From an uncultured Ruminiclostridium sp. (GTDB lineage Bacteria; Bacillota; Clostridia; Oscillospirales; Ruminococcaceae): 64,000 bases of DNA. The notes below the pieces were generated by a model. The model searched no databases, was not told where the DNA came from, and saw nothing but the letters and a program-made list of their open reading frames with translations. The stretch is taken from positions 1-64,000 of the forward strand of contig CAJTTE010000012.1 in NCBI GenBank assembly GCA_910579265.1, written 5' to 3'. Shown in pieces: positions 24,634 to 33,860 of this stretch. Made by a program: the position numbers and the translations under genes. Each line of letters starts with the position of its first letter. Position 1 is the first letter of the stretch.

Positions 24634-27420
24634 TTGTTCACCATATTGTTCAGGAAGATGCGAAATACCAAATGGATGGTATTATGCTTATTCATAGGGT
24701 TTTTAATGGCTGCGGGAATGATGAGTACCGTACCGATATATATGGACGCATCGCTTCAGAGAGTTTTAATTAAAGAAATGGAACAGTTCCAGCTTCAAAG
24801 CGGAACATATCCGGGCAGATACATAGTAACCGCAGAGCTGCCTTTGGGAATATCCAAAGATGATCAGAAGACCATTCTCAACAATACGCCTAAAATGGTG
24901 GAAAGCAGAGTAAACCATATAGGAATACCTGTCCTTAACCGAAAAACAGTTGTATCAGACAATCTTCTTTACCTGGGGCATGGAGACTCTTCGTCAAGAG
25001 TACGCATATCCGCCATGAGCGATATCGATCGCCATATAACCATTAAACAGGGTGAGATGTTCAGCGAAAACGGGATTGACGATGACGGCAGCTATCAGGT
25101 TATTTTGACCGAGGATGCGGCAAAAACCCTTGGGGTTGTAAGCGGCGGAAAATATATTATAAATCCCGTAGATACAAACCAGGAAAGCTTTTATATTACC
25201 GTAAAAGGCATTTTTACACAATCGGACATGAATGACAGCTACTGGTCAGAGGATCTTTTAAATTATATAAGCAGTGTTTTCATGCCGTATGAGCTTTATG
25301 GACAGCTTATAGAATCAGGCTTTGTAAATATAGTAAATATAAGCGTAAATTATAATTTTGATTACCATTCGGTAAATATGAACGCCATAGAAAGCATTTC
25401 CGGCAGTATAAAGGACGATTTTGACTACTATGCTAAAATGGGATACTCACTTGAAATGGGGTCGAGTGATATTCTGGCAAGCTATGTTGAAAGAGCGTCA
25501 AATCTTACCGCCATTCTGTGGGCGATACAAATACCGACAATGGTTATGCTTGCATTCTATTTGTTTATGGTATCTCAGCTTAATGTTGAGCGTGAACGCA
25601 ATGAAATTGCCGTTTTAAAATCAAGAGGCTCAAGTTCGAAGCAGATATTTGCACTTTATTCCATGGAAGCGGGACTTCTGGGATTAATAACATTTCTTCT
25701 TGCACCTTTTATCGGACTTATGCTTTGCCGTTTCTTAGGCGTAAGCGACGGTTTTATGGAATTTGTAAACCGTACCGGAATTGCGGCCAAGCTTTCTCTT
25801 ACCGCCTTTTTATATTCGCTTGCAGCCGTTGCGGTATTTTTCATTACCACAATGCTTCCCATAATTCCCGCCTCAAAGCTTACCATAGTGCAATATAAAC
25901 AAAGCAGGATCAAAGTGAGAAAAACCGCTCTCTGGGAGCTCTGCGGCATAGATATAATCCTTATAGGTCTTTCAATAACATTCTACTTTCTCTATTCCCA
26001 TTTTACCAATCAGGCAATAGAAGACGGAACATTTGTTGCCACGGGTCAGATCGATCCGTTGATATTCGTTTTTTCCACCTGTCTTATCTTAGGTCTGGGA
26101 CTTCTTTTTGTAAGACTGTATCCTTATCTTTTGAAAATTATATATTTTATCGGTAAGCTTTTCTGGACGCCTTCCCAATATATGGCCATTTCTACGGTAT
26201 CCTGCGCCGGAGGAAGCAAAGAACGATTTTTAATGCTGTTTCTTATCCTCACCTTTGCATACGGCCTGTTTTCAGCCAATACTGCAAGAGCAATAAACAA
26301 CAATAAAAATGATATGATTTATTACAGCAACGGAGCCGATGTAACTATCACCGAATATTGGATAGAACAGGAGTATACTATCGGCGGGAGCACAATGGTA
26401 TCATATCAAGAAAGAGATTTCTCACGCTTCGAAGAATTGGCCGGAGTCGAATCTGCTACCAAAGTGCTTATTGACAAAGAAGCTAAATGCGTGTCAGGCG
26501 GAGGTCCCGAAAACGGAGCCGGAAGCGTTAATGTAAATGCCATGGCGATTGATCCCATTAAATTTGCCAATACTGCTTGGTTTCGCAACGATCTTCTTCC
26601 CGTTCACTGGTTCAATTACTGTAACGCTCTGAGCGATTACACAAACGGTGTTCTTGTATCCTCCTCCATGGCAAACAAATTTAAACTGGAGCCCGGAGAT
26701 GAAATCGATATTAGGTTTAAAGGACAAAATAATATACCAGTTACGGTTTTGGCCGTAATTGACTATTGGCCGGGCATAAATCCGAACGGATCACCGGAAT
26801 ACTTCTGTGTTGTCAATTATAATTATATCCGCAGCAATATGGACGTTATGCCGTATCAGGTATGGCTCAGGCTTTCGGAAAACGCTACGTCAGAGGAGTT
26901 GTATGAGGATATAGAAAAAAAGCGTATGCCTATTGAAACAATAAATGACAGCTCACAAATGATGATTGAGGAAAAAAACAGCCCCACTCTTCAGGGTATG
27001 AACGGAGGACTTACCTTAGGCTTTATTATTACAATGATAATGGCTATTATTGGATTCCTTATTTACTGGATACTGTCTATTAAAGGCAGGACTCTTCAAT
27101 TCGGAATTCTAAGAGCCATGGGTATGACAATGCGGGAAATAATAGGAATGCTTGGATATGAACAGATACTTGTATCAATAGTATCCATTGCCATGGCATT
27201 TATTATCGGAGGTATCACAAGCGATATATTTGTTCCGCTGTTTCAGAACATGTATGATGTCGAGGAGCAGATACCGCCGTTTATAGTATCGGCGGCAGCG
27301 AGCGATTATGTAAAGATCTATGCTCTTATAGTAATTATGCTGGGAGGTGGCTTTGCCATCCTTGGAAGCATAATAAGAAAAATTAATATAAACAAAGCTC
27401 TTAAACTTGGAGAAGATTAA
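24634..27420 (+). CDS. Large FtsX/MacB-type ABC permease
   Basis: A 928-residue membrane protein with two FtsX domains. A first TM (about 13-35) is followed by a large outside domain, then three TM (about 290-420) with the FtsX signature ERNEIAVLKSRGSSSKQIFAL. TM segments near 440-500 and 530 come next, then a second outside domain, and the C-terminal TM trio (about 785-925) with LQFGILRAMGMTMREIIGML. Translation appears to start at TTG 24,634, preceded by AGGAAAGG; the next Met is at 24,658. FtsX permeases need a separate ATPase, and none is next to it. Possible roles are peptide or lipid export, or mechanotransmission. Confidence 0.85.
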   Translation: MFTILFRKMRNTKWMVLCLFIGFLMAAGMMSTVPIYMDASLQRVLIKEMEQFQLQSGTYPGRYIVTAELPLGISKDDQKTILNNTPKMVESRVNHIGIPVLNRKTVVSDNLLYLGHGDSSSRVRISAMSDIDRHITIKQGEMFSENGIDDDGSYQVILTEDAAKTLGVVSGGKYIINPVDTNQESFYITVKGIFTQSDMNDSYWSEDLLNYISSVFMPYELYGQLIESGFVNIVNISVNYNFDYHSVNMNAIESISGSIKDDFDYYAKMGYSLEMGSSDILASYVERASNLTAILWAIQIPTMVMLAFYLFMVSQLNVERERNEIAVLKSRGSSSKQIFALYSMEAGLLGLITFLLAPFIGLMLCRFLGVSDGFMEFVNRTGIAAKLSLTAFLYSLAAVAVFFITTMLPIIPASKLTIVQYKQSRIKVRKTALWELCGIDIILIGLSITFYFLYSHFTNQAIEDGTFVATGQIDPLIFVFSTCLILGLGLLFVRLYPYLLKIIYFIGKLFWTPSQYMAISTVSCAGGSKERFLMLFLILTFAYGLFSANTARAINNNKNDMIYYSNGADVTITEYWIEQEYTIGGSTMVSYQERDFSRFEELAGVESATKVLIDKEAKCVSGGGPENGAGSVNVNAMAIDPIKFANTAWFRNDLLPVHWFNYCNALSDYTNGVLVSSSMANKFKLEPGDEIDIRFKGQNNIPVTVLAVIDYWPGINPNGSPEYFCVVNYNYIRSNMDVMPYQVWLRLSENATSEELYEDIEKKRMPIETINDSSQMMIEEKNSPTLQGMNGGLTLGFIITMIMAIIGFLIYWILSIKGRTLQFGILRAMGMTMREIIGMLGYEQILVSIVSIAMAFIIGGITSDIFVPLFQNMYDVEEQIPPFIVSAAASDYVKIYALIVIMLGGGFAILGSIIRKININKALKLGED

Positions 27421-27454
27421 GGCAAATCGTAAAATGCCGATGTTAGAATCATTT

Positions 27455-27478
27455 CGGCTGGGTGCAGCCGTGAATTTT
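27455..27478 (+). terminator. Terminator of the adaptor-permease pair
   Basis: A stem CGGCTG/CAGCCG with loop GGTG (27,455-27,470) is followed by TGAATTTTTA, 35 nt after the permease stop. Confidence 0.6.
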
Positions 27479-27661
27479 TACTATCTCTTCTTCGATCTGC
27501 AACATCACCGCCGAAATTAAAAGGTGACACCTTATTGGGCAAATTCTCTTAACACTTCGCTTTCTCTGTTTTTAACAATTTCATATTTGACATAATGTGC
27601 ATTGATAACTTTGTTTTAACATTCACGATAAGCTAACACTACAAAAAGGAAATTACGGTAA

Positions 27662-28426
27662 ATGCAAAAAATATTAGGCTGTATACGTAAGGCCGTTCAG
27701 CTTTACGATCTTATAGAAAACGGCGACCATATAGCCGTGGCTGTTTCAGGAGGTAAAGACAGTCTCGTAATGCTTCAGGGGCTGGCTGAATTCAAGCGCT
27801 TTGCCGGAATAGACTATCATCTGCATGCAATTACGGCGGATCCTTGCTTTAACGGAATAAAAAGTGACTACTCCGCCGTAAAGAAAATGTGTGACAGACT
27901 TGAAATTCCTTACACCGTAGAAACAACAGATATTGCCCGAATAGTTTTTGACATAAGAAAGGAAAAAAACCCCTGTTCCCTTTGCGCTAAAATGAGACGC
28001 GGAGCACTTCATGAGCTTTCAAAATCTTTGGGCTGCAACAAGCTTGCCTTAGGGCATAATAACGACGATGTTGTGGAAACCTTTATAATGAATCTTTTTC
28101 GTGAAGGACGAATAGCCTGTTTTGCTCCTAAAAGTTATTTGACACGACGCGATCTTACGGTTATACGTCCTCTTTGCCTTGCCTCAGAGGCTCAGGTGCG
28201 TGCGGCGGCAAAGCATGCGGATCTTGAGGTGGTAAAATCCAAATGTCCCGCAGATACCCATACAAAACGTCAGGAAACGAAGGAATGGCTTTACTCAAGA
28301 GAAAAAGAGGACAAAGGATTTATCATACGGCTTTTCGGAGCAATGCACAGAGCGGATATAAACGGTTGGGGCTTTCCCGAAGACAAAGCTGAAACAAAAA
28401 AACGTTATGACAATTTGGAGGATTGA
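27662..28426 (+). CDS. TtcA-family PP-loop ATPase (tRNA 2-thiolation type)
   Basis: A 254-residue adenylating enzyme of the PP-loop class. The ATP-binding motif VAVSGGKDSLVML is near 28-40. CSLCAKMRRGAL near 107-118 supplies the CxxC cysteines that bind the iron-sulfur cluster in TtcA, and LALGHNNDDVVETFIMNLF near 128-146 is the family's second signature. TtcA thiolates C32 of tRNA; close relatives in Firmicutes are less well defined, so the exact modification is inferred. The gene is followed 3 nt later by a CCA-enzyme-like gene, consistent with a tRNA-processing pair. Confidence 0.85.
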   Translation: MQKILGCIRKAVQLYDLIENGDHIAVAVSGGKDSLVMLQGLAEFKRFAGIDYHLHAITADPCFNGIKSDYSAVKKMCDRLEIPYTVETTDIARIVFDIRKEKNPCSLCAKMRRGALHELSKSLGCNKLALGHNNDDVVETFIMNLFREGRIACFAPKSYLTRRDLTVIRPLCLASEAQVRAAAKHADLEVVKSKCPADTHTKRQETKEWLYSREKEDKGFIIRLFGAMHRADINGWGFPEDKAETKKRYDNLED

Positions 28427-28429
28427 AAA

Positions 28430-29632
28430 TTGCCTGACACAATCATAGAAATTCCGGATCATATTGATATACCGCATCAGGTCGCCACAATGATGTATTA
28501 TATCAATGAAAGAGATTATCGCTGCTATATTGTCGGAGATTATGTCAAAAAGATGATCTTAGGCGAGCCTATGGAGGATATCGATATTATAGTGAACGCC
28601 GAACTTGACCGCTTAGAGCTTATTCTTGACAATTACCGCATAATTGAACGAAATCCCGAAAAAAATGAGATGATGGTTATGGCAGGCGGGATTCCGGTTA
28701 TGATCAGCAGTTATCGCTGCGAAAAGTTTCCGGAAATCACTCCCGTTGACCGGAGAAGTCTTACAGATGAACTCAGCATGCGGGACTTTACGGTAAATAC
28801 TATTTGTGCGGATAGAAGCGGTAATCTGAAGGATCCCTTTGACGGCGCGTCATGCCTTATGAATACACCGTTTTTGCTTAAATCCGTGGGAGAGGATGAG
28901 GAGCCGATTGCCGATGAAAACGGGGAACTTAACCCTGCGCCGCTCTCCATTGAAAAAAATCCGTTATTTATCCTTAAAGCTTTAGCACTTATGGGAAGCG
29001 GTGAATATGTCATTTCATCCAAAACCTCAGAATGTATAAAGAAAAATGCGGAAATAATATCAAAAATTGAACCCAAGGCTCTTCGCGAAGGTTTTGAAGA
29101 AATATTGATGTCAAAAAGAGTAAACGATGTTTTTACCGAATATAAAGACATAGTTACCGCAATTTTTCCCGAGCTGACCAAAACCATTGATTTTCAGCAG
29201 CACAGTATTTTTCAGAACTACACGCTGTATGAGCATTTATGTAAAAGCGTAGGGTTTTCCTATCCGGATCTTGCCTTAAGATATGCGCTTTTGTTTCACG
29301 GTTCCGGCAAACCTGACTGTCAGGCTTTAAATTCTAACGGAGCCGCAACCTATTACGGTCACGGCGAAAGATCAATGATTATTGCGGGAAATGCTTTAAG
29401 ACGGCTGGAAGCCCCCGAGGAGCTTATTGATGAAGTCCTTTTTTTGATAACGCACCATGATATGGGAGAAATACTTGAAGAACAGGATGCGTTTGAGCTT
29501 TTAAACAGATTTTCAAAATCAGACGTCAGAAAAATACTTCTTTTGGCATGCGCAAATTTAAGGGCAAAATCTGAAGAAAATGAACAAAAGGCTGCATCGC
29601 TTAAAAAAATATCGGAATTGATTTCAAGATAA
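28430..29632 (+). CDS. Divergent CCA-adding-enzyme/poly(A)-polymerase-like protein
   Basis: A 400-residue class II nucleotidyltransferase-like protein. The head domain has YIVGDYVKKMILG and MEDIDII near 28-47. The DxD metal pair is kept, but the usual GGxVRD reads GDYVKK. LSMRDFTVNTIC near 115-126 matches the RRDFTxNA motif. The C-terminal region resembles an HD domain but has FHGSGKP where relatives have HD, and a later ITHHDM. So the fold is clear while two activity motifs are altered. The start is TTG 28,430 with GGAG 9 nt upstream. It may be a true but divergent tRNA nucleotidyltransferase, or a paralogue with another role. Confidence 0.75.
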   Translation: MPDTIIEIPDHIDIPHQVATMMYYINERDYRCYIVGDYVKKMILGEPMEDIDIIVNAELDRLELILDNYRIIERNPEKNEMMVMAGGIPVMISSYRCEKFPEITPVDRRSLTDELSMRDFTVNTICADRSGNLKDPFDGASCLMNTPFLLKSVGEDEEPIADENGELNPAPLSIEKNPLFILKALALMGSGEYVISSKTSECIKKNAEIISKIEPKALREGFEEILMSKRVNDVFTEYKDIVTAIFPELTKTIDFQQHSIFQNYTLYEHLCKSVGFSYPDLALRYALLFHGSGKPDCQALNSNGAATYYGHGERSMIIAGNALRRLEAPEELIDEVLFLITHHDMGEILEEQDAFELLNRFSKSDVRKILLLACANLRAKSEENEQKAASLKKISELISR

Positions 29633-29642
29633 GAAAAAAATA

Positions 29643-29671
29643 TTGAAATTTCTGAAATAATGTGGTAGAAT
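29643..29671 (+). promoter_or_regulatory. Promoter of the Ser/Phe-rich protein gene
   Basis: TTGAAA (29,643-29,648), 17 nt, TAGAAT (29,666-29,671), about 110 nt before the GTG start of the next gene. Confidence 0.55.
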
Positions 29672-29783
29672 AATGTCAGAAGGACTTTTCGCTATAAATC
29701 TCAACTGAAAATATTTGTTTTTTGTGCATTTTTAACAACTCAGATCTATGAAAAGCTTTAAAAATGAAAGAGGGTGATTTCCT

Positions 29784-30566
29784 GTGTATTGTCTATGGCT
29801 GAACGGCAAGAAAATAAGTACCCTTGACGAGCTGAAAAAAAATTATGAACCGAGCGGTGTTGAAATGTATTTTCTTGGAGGAAGTCTCACACGCTGGCTT
29901 GAATTATGCGGCGAAACGGAAATTGCCGAAAAAATAAAGAATTTGGATCCGTTTGGTGATATTAAATATGAACTGGCAAAAATTTTTGGTTATGATCTAC
30001 CTCAAAAGATTGAAAAAAATAAAACAAGCATCCCTTTAACCGACTTTAAAAATCAAAATAGAGATACGGAAAAACAGTCCAAAAAAGATATACCGGTTTT
30101 TTCTTCATTTTATCATGATATTCCTAATAATTCCTTTTCGGGAAAAGCGGACTCCTTTTTTGAATCCTCTTCATATAAATTGATGCCATCCTCTCTTAAT
30201 TATTCATCTTTTTTTTCAAAAACGTTTTTCTCTTCGGGATCATATAATTTTTTAAGCACATCCTTCTCAGTTTCGAGCTTTCACGAATTTGAATTTGAGT
30301 TCGAGGCTAATTCGTCTTTTTCAGCTGGAAGCTTCGGTTCCTTCTTAACAGGTTCCGAAAGCTTTGTCTGCGCAAGTTTTTTACCCGGAAGCTTCAAATG
30401 TCAAAATAATACAGATAAAAAAGAATTTAAAGACGAAATAATAATTGAAGGAAAAAAAGAATGTAATACAAACGAAGAAAAACCAATGTCCGACGAAGAA
30501 AAAATCCGTTTAAATCTTTCCGCCTGTCCTTTAAACAGATTCGGATACGGAATCCACCTAATATGA
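29784..30566 (+). CDS. Unknown protein: conserved N-terminal domain plus Ser/Phe-rich low-complexity region
   Basis: A 260-residue protein starting at GTG, with GAGGGTG 8 nt upstream. Residues 1-75 form a compact domain: CLWLNGKKISTLDELKKNY, MYFLGGSLTRWLELCGE, ending in LAKIFGYDLP. This small GGxLxxWL domain recurs in Clostridial proteins of unknown role. Residues about 110-200 are strikingly rich in Ser and Phe (KTFFSSGSYNFLSTSFSVSS, then FHEFEFEFE), with no signal peptide. The end LSACPLNRFGYGIHLI looks conserved. The middle could be a disordered, phase-separating or assembly region (inference). It is followed 44 nt later by a DUF6734 gene. Confidence 0.6.
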   Translation: MYCLWLNGKKISTLDELKKNYEPSGVEMYFLGGSLTRWLELCGETEIAEKIKNLDPFGDIKYELAKIFGYDLPQKIEKNKTSIPLTDFKNQNRDTEKQSKKDIPVFSSFYHDIPNNSFSGKADSFFESSSYKLMPSSLNYSSFFSKTFFSSGSYNFLSTSFSVSSFHEFEFEFEANSSFSAGSFGSFLTGSESFVCASFLPGSFKCQNNTDKKEFKDEIIIEGKKECNTNEEKPMSDEEKIRLNLSACPLNRFGYGIHLI

Positions 30567-30610
30567 TCTAAAAGATTTTACCTTACGACTTTACTGAAAA
30601 GAGGATTTTT

Positions 30611-31450
30611 ATGCAGGCTATCCATGTTATTTCAACCGCTCCGTTTTTTGCAAAGAATCCAAAAAACAGATATTCGTTGGATAAGTTTGAATTATATTCC
30701 GCAGTCCTGTCCGCGTTAAAATGGAGAAGCTTCGGAGATAACATCACACTTATAACAGATACCAGGGGTGCGGAATATGTAAAGTCATTAGAGCTTTCCT
30801 CTGTCTGGAACGATATCAGGGTACTTATCCCAGATGATTTGGAGGGGATAAATCCTAAAATGTTCTGGGCTGCCGGGAAGCTTTTCGCATTAAGAGAAAC
30901 ACCGGCTCCCGTTTCTATGATTGACACCGACTTTATTCTGTGGGATAGGCCCGATTTACCTGAAAACCGTATTGTTGCGGCTCACAGAGAAAATATAACC
31001 CCCTCTGTTTATCCTGACTTTAATTATTTTAAATTTAAGCGGTCTTTTTCAATGGATGGAATGAACGAAAACGTTCTTCCTATGAATACCGCTTTTTTAT
31101 ATCTTCCGAACGAGGACTTTAAACAATACTATGTTAACAGATCAATCGCATTTATGAAATCCGCCCTGGATTGTGAGGATTTTCTGTGTTATATGGTTTT
31201 TGCTGAGCAAAGGCTGCTTGCGGTGTGTGCAGAGGAATTTAAAATCGGCTCACAGGTTCTTATGAATAAAAACGAACTGTTTTTCCCTCAAAAAAAATAC
31301 TCTCACTTATGGGGCGCCAAGCAAATAATGAGAAATGATCCTCAGGCTATGCATGATTTTTGCGGCAGAGCAAGGGAAAGAATCAAAAAAGAATTTTCGG
31401 ACTACGAATTTCTTATAGGACGGATAGAAGAGGATTTTTTTAATAGATAG
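30611..31450 (+). CDS. DUF6734-like, glycosyltransferase-fold protein
   Basis: A 279-residue cytosolic protein. It has the layout of DUF6734: an N-terminal strand (MQAIHVISTAPFF), NITLITDTRGAEYV near 49-62, and VSMIDTDFILWDRPD near 97-111, where DTD resembles the DxD metal motif of GT-A glycosyltransferases. SHLWGAKQ near 233 is also conserved in shape. A transferase role is plausible from the fold but not shown. Its start ATG 30,611 has a GAGGA site 7 nt upstream. It is probably in an operon with the preceding gene. Confidence 0.65.
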   Translation: MQAIHVISTAPFFAKNPKNRYSLDKFELYSAVLSALKWRSFGDNITLITDTRGAEYVKSLELSSVWNDIRVLIPDDLEGINPKMFWAAGKLFALRETPAPVSMIDTDFILWDRPDLPENRIVAAHRENITPSVYPDFNYFKFKRSFSMDGMNENVLPMNTAFLYLPNEDFKQYYVNRSIAFMKSALDCEDFLCYMVFAEQRLLAVCAEEFKIGSQVLMNKNELFFPQKKYSHLWGAKQIMRNDPQAMHDFCGRARERIKKEFSDYEFLIGRIEEDFFNR

Positions 31451-31589
31451 TAATTTTCAATCTCTCTTCTGTGTATTGAACATTGTACAATATTTTAGGA
31501 ATGTCATATTGCCATAAATTGTAAAACCGCATACAAACAGTGCTTTTATACAATTTTTAATAGTTTTTTCTCCAATTTATCCCTGCCTA

Positions 31590-31618
31590 TTGCAAAATCC
31601 TTTAAAATATGCTATACT
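31590..31618 (+). promoter_or_regulatory. Promoter of the M23 peptidase gene
   Basis: TTGCAA (31,590-31,595), 17 nt, TATACT (31,613-31,618), 50 nt before the ATG. Confidence 0.6.
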
Positions 31619-31667
31619 TATTACAAATTTGTAACCATTTTGTAATAATTTGCAGGGATTTAAGACA

Positions 31668-33425
31668 ATGAAAAATAAAAATGAAAACAGGATATCCGAA
31701 GGAATAGGCGGCGGACTTTATACTGCCGTTGCCCTGTTCGGGGGATACATAGTCAACACATTTTATATCGCCCTTCTATATACGGGTAAAGGCATAGTTA
31801 AACTACTTAAAATGCTGTGGATGATAACGGACCGTTTCCGAAAATGGCTTATGACATGGCTGAAACGGTTTGGACTGTTTATATGCAGACCTTTTATAAG
31901 TCTGATACGTTATATCATGCTGTCAGTAAGAGAAGCCAAAGCGGAAAAGAAAAAAATTCAGAAAAAGTCCGGTGTTTTATCCTCCGTTTCGTTTATAGGA
32001 AAGCTTCTTTTCGGTAAAAAAGGAATTGCGGTTCTTATATTTAATTTCATAATACCGGCAATAAGCGTTTTCTTCCTTTTCAGCGTGATAACCTACGCCT
32101 CATCAATTAATTATGCGGTAAAGCTTACGGTAAACGGAAAATTTCTCGGATACATAGAAAATGAGCAGGTTTTTCTTGACGCTAAAGAGGTTTTGCAGGA
32201 CAGAATTAATTACTTAGGCGGAAATGTGGATATAGAAGCTGTCCCTTCATATTCGGTAGAGCAAATAGGATACGGAGATACGCTCACAAAATATCAGATT
32301 ACCGATCTTATACTTCAAAATTCAGGTGTGAGTCTTGATTATGGCTATGGTTTTTATATAAACGATGTTTTTTATGGCGCACTTATGGATTTTTCCAAGG
32401 TGAAGACAACTCTTGAAAGCCTATTGGAAAAATATGAAACCGATAATGACAGCGAACAGATCAACTTCGTTGATAACATCAGATATGATGAAGCGGGCTT
32501 ATACCTTACGGAAAGTATTATAGACGAGGATTGGCTTATCGGTGTACTGACAGGTACGAAAAAAATGCCTACATACTATACAACCGTAGAAGGCGACAGT
32601 CATATCGGAATAGCCAACAAGACAGGTCTTTCGACCGAAGAGCTGGAGCGGCTCAATCCCGGTTTTTCAGAAAATGATATCCATATAGGGGAACATATCA
32701 AAACCGGAGAAGAAGTTCCCTTCCTTTCCATAAGTACTACACGAACAGAAGTGTATACCATAGAAAATGTTCCATATGATACTGAAACCGTCGACGATCC
32801 TAACATATATGTAGGCTCCTCAAGGGAAAAACAGAAGGGACAATACGGAGAAAACCGCGTTACGGCCAATGTTACTTATGTAAACGGAATAGAAACCGGA
32901 CGTGAAATAACTCAGGTCGTTTCCGTAGTGAAGCCTGTTACCGAAATTATAGCTATCGGTTCAAAACCTACTCCTGCCGGTACATTTATTGAGGGAACCG
33001 TTGCCTATGGAAAAATTATGTATCCCTTTAAGCAAGGTATGGGAGAAATTACCCAGTGGGCTCATTGGGATGGAGGATATAGTGGACATAAGGGAATCGA
33101 TATAGCAGGCATTCCCTATGGCGAACCGGTTTATGCCGGAGCAAGCGGTATCGTTACAGACGTTGTTTTTTCTCAATACGGATTGGGAAATCACATAGTA
33201 ATTTATCATGAGGAACTGGGAATATCAACGGTTTACGGACATAACAGCAGTATATTCGTAAAGGAAGGCCAGCGAATATCACAGGGCGAATGCATAGCCG
33301 GTGCCGGAAGTACTGGTTGGTCTTCCGGTATACATGTTCATTTCGCCGTTATGGTAAACGGAGTTTCTGTAAATCCAAGGAATTATCTTGATATTCCGAG
33401 TTGGGTACCAATACATCTGGTATAG
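31668..33425 (+). CDS. M23 metallopeptidase with LysM and G5 domains
   Basis: A 585-residue cell-wall hydrolase. A cationic N-terminus of about 115 residues leads into a TM segment (IAVLIFNFIIPAISVFFLFS). An ectodomain follows: a helical linker, a LysM peptidoglycan-binding domain (YYTTVEGDSHIGIANKTGLS near 307-345), a G5 domain (about 355-430) and a C-terminal LytM/M23 domain. Zinc ligands are in GHKGIDIA (His, Asp) and HVHF, with YGHN also present, so it looks active and would cut peptide bridges. The start is ATG 31,668 with AGGGA upstream; a TTG at 31,650 would overlap that site. A terminator follows directly. Confidence 0.9.
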   Translation: MKNKNENRISEGIGGGLYTAVALFGGYIVNTFYIALLYTGKGIVKLLKMLWMITDRFRKWLMTWLKRFGLFICRPFISLIRYIMLSVREAKAEKKKIQKKSGVLSSVSFIGKLLFGKKGIAVLIFNFIIPAISVFFLFSVITYASSINYAVKLTVNGKFLGYIENEQVFLDAKEVLQDRINYLGGNVDIEAVPSYSVEQIGYGDTLTKYQITDLILQNSGVSLDYGYGFYINDVFYGALMDFSKVKTTLESLLEKYETDNDSEQINFVDNIRYDEAGLYLTESIIDEDWLIGVLTGTKKMPTYYTTVEGDSHIGIANKTGLSTEELERLNPGFSENDIHIGEHIKTGEEVPFLSISTTRTEVYTIENVPYDTETVDDPNIYVGSSREKQKGQYGENRVTANVTYVNGIETGREITQVVSVVKPVTEIIAIGSKPTPAGTFIEGTVAYGKIMYPFKQGMGEITQWAHWDGGYSGHKGIDIAGIPYGEPVYAGASGIVTDVVFSQYGLGNHIVIYHEELGISTVYGHNSSIFVKEGQRISQGECIAGAGSTGWSSGIHVHFAVMVNGVSVNPRNYLDIPSWVPIHLV

Positions 33426-33451
33426 AAATAATAAATTCAAAAGAATTTTAA

Positions 33452-33485
33452 ACGCCCCTGTCAATAAAATGACAGGGGCGTTCTT
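33452..33485 (+). terminator. Terminator of the M23 peptidase gene
   Basis: A 12-bp perfect stem (33,452-33,463 with 33,470-33,481, loop ATAAAA) with TTCTTT after it, 27 nt after the stop. Confidence 0.85.
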
Positions 33486-33510
33486 TGGAGCTTTAGCACC
33501 AAAAATAAAT

Positions 33511-33633
33511 AGCCGCTTTAGCGGCTGTCTGTGATAGTAATGCTATGTCAGACCTTCAACCCCCTTTAGTTGAGCCTGTAATTCGCCCTTTTAGGGCGTG
33601 TGCAAACCACCGCTTCAGTGGTGGTTTTGATTG
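33511..33633 (-). repeat. Four-hairpin structured repeat, copy B (best preserved)
   Basis: Read on the minus strand: AATCAAAACCACC hairpin with loop CTGAAG, TGCAC, hairpin CGCCCTAAAAGGGCG, AATTACAGGCT, a CAACT/GGTTG hairpin with loop AAAGG, AGGTCTGACATAG, CATTACTATCACAGAC, and the perfect hairpin AGCCGCTAAAGCGGCT. All four stems are intact. Each loop is a variation on CTRAAR. It starts 26 nt after the peptidase terminator. Confidence 0.8.
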
Positions 33634-33645
33634 CGCCGAAGTTCC

Positions 33646-33738
33646 ATTCAAACCTACCTCTGAAGAGGTGAGGTTGCACTCATCTTAAAAGAAAGTATTA
33701 CAGGCTAAATCCTTAAGTGGAATTTAAGGTCTGACATA
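33646..33738 (+). repeat. Structured repeat, copy C (partial)
   Basis: Opposite in orientation to copy B. It has hairpin 1 (ACCTACCTCTGAAGAGGTGAGG), TGCAC, a decayed hairpin 2, ATTACAGGCT, hairpin 3 and AGGTCTGACATAG. It stops before hairpin 4 and runs straight into copy D. Confidence 0.7.
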
Positions 33739-33743
33739 GAATT

Positions 33744-33860
33744 AATCAAACCCACCACCTAAGAGGTGGGTTGCACTTGCTCTGAAAGTGTGAATTACAG
33801 CCCCCCGCTGAAACTCTGAGACACCGTCACTATCACATGACAACCGTTTCAACAGCTGTC
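33744..33860 (+). repeat. Structured repeat, copy D
   Basis: It has hairpin 1 AACCCACCACC/GGTGGGTT with loop TAAGA, TGCAC, hairpin 2 relic, AATTACAG, a changed hairpin 3, CACTATCACA and a hairpin 4 relic ending GCTGTC. Copies B, C and D are packed within 350 bp in two orientations. Confidence 0.7.

Noticed and set aside
33486..33860. CRISPR array
   Set aside because: The repeats are in both orientations, of unequal length, with no regular spacers and no cas genes.
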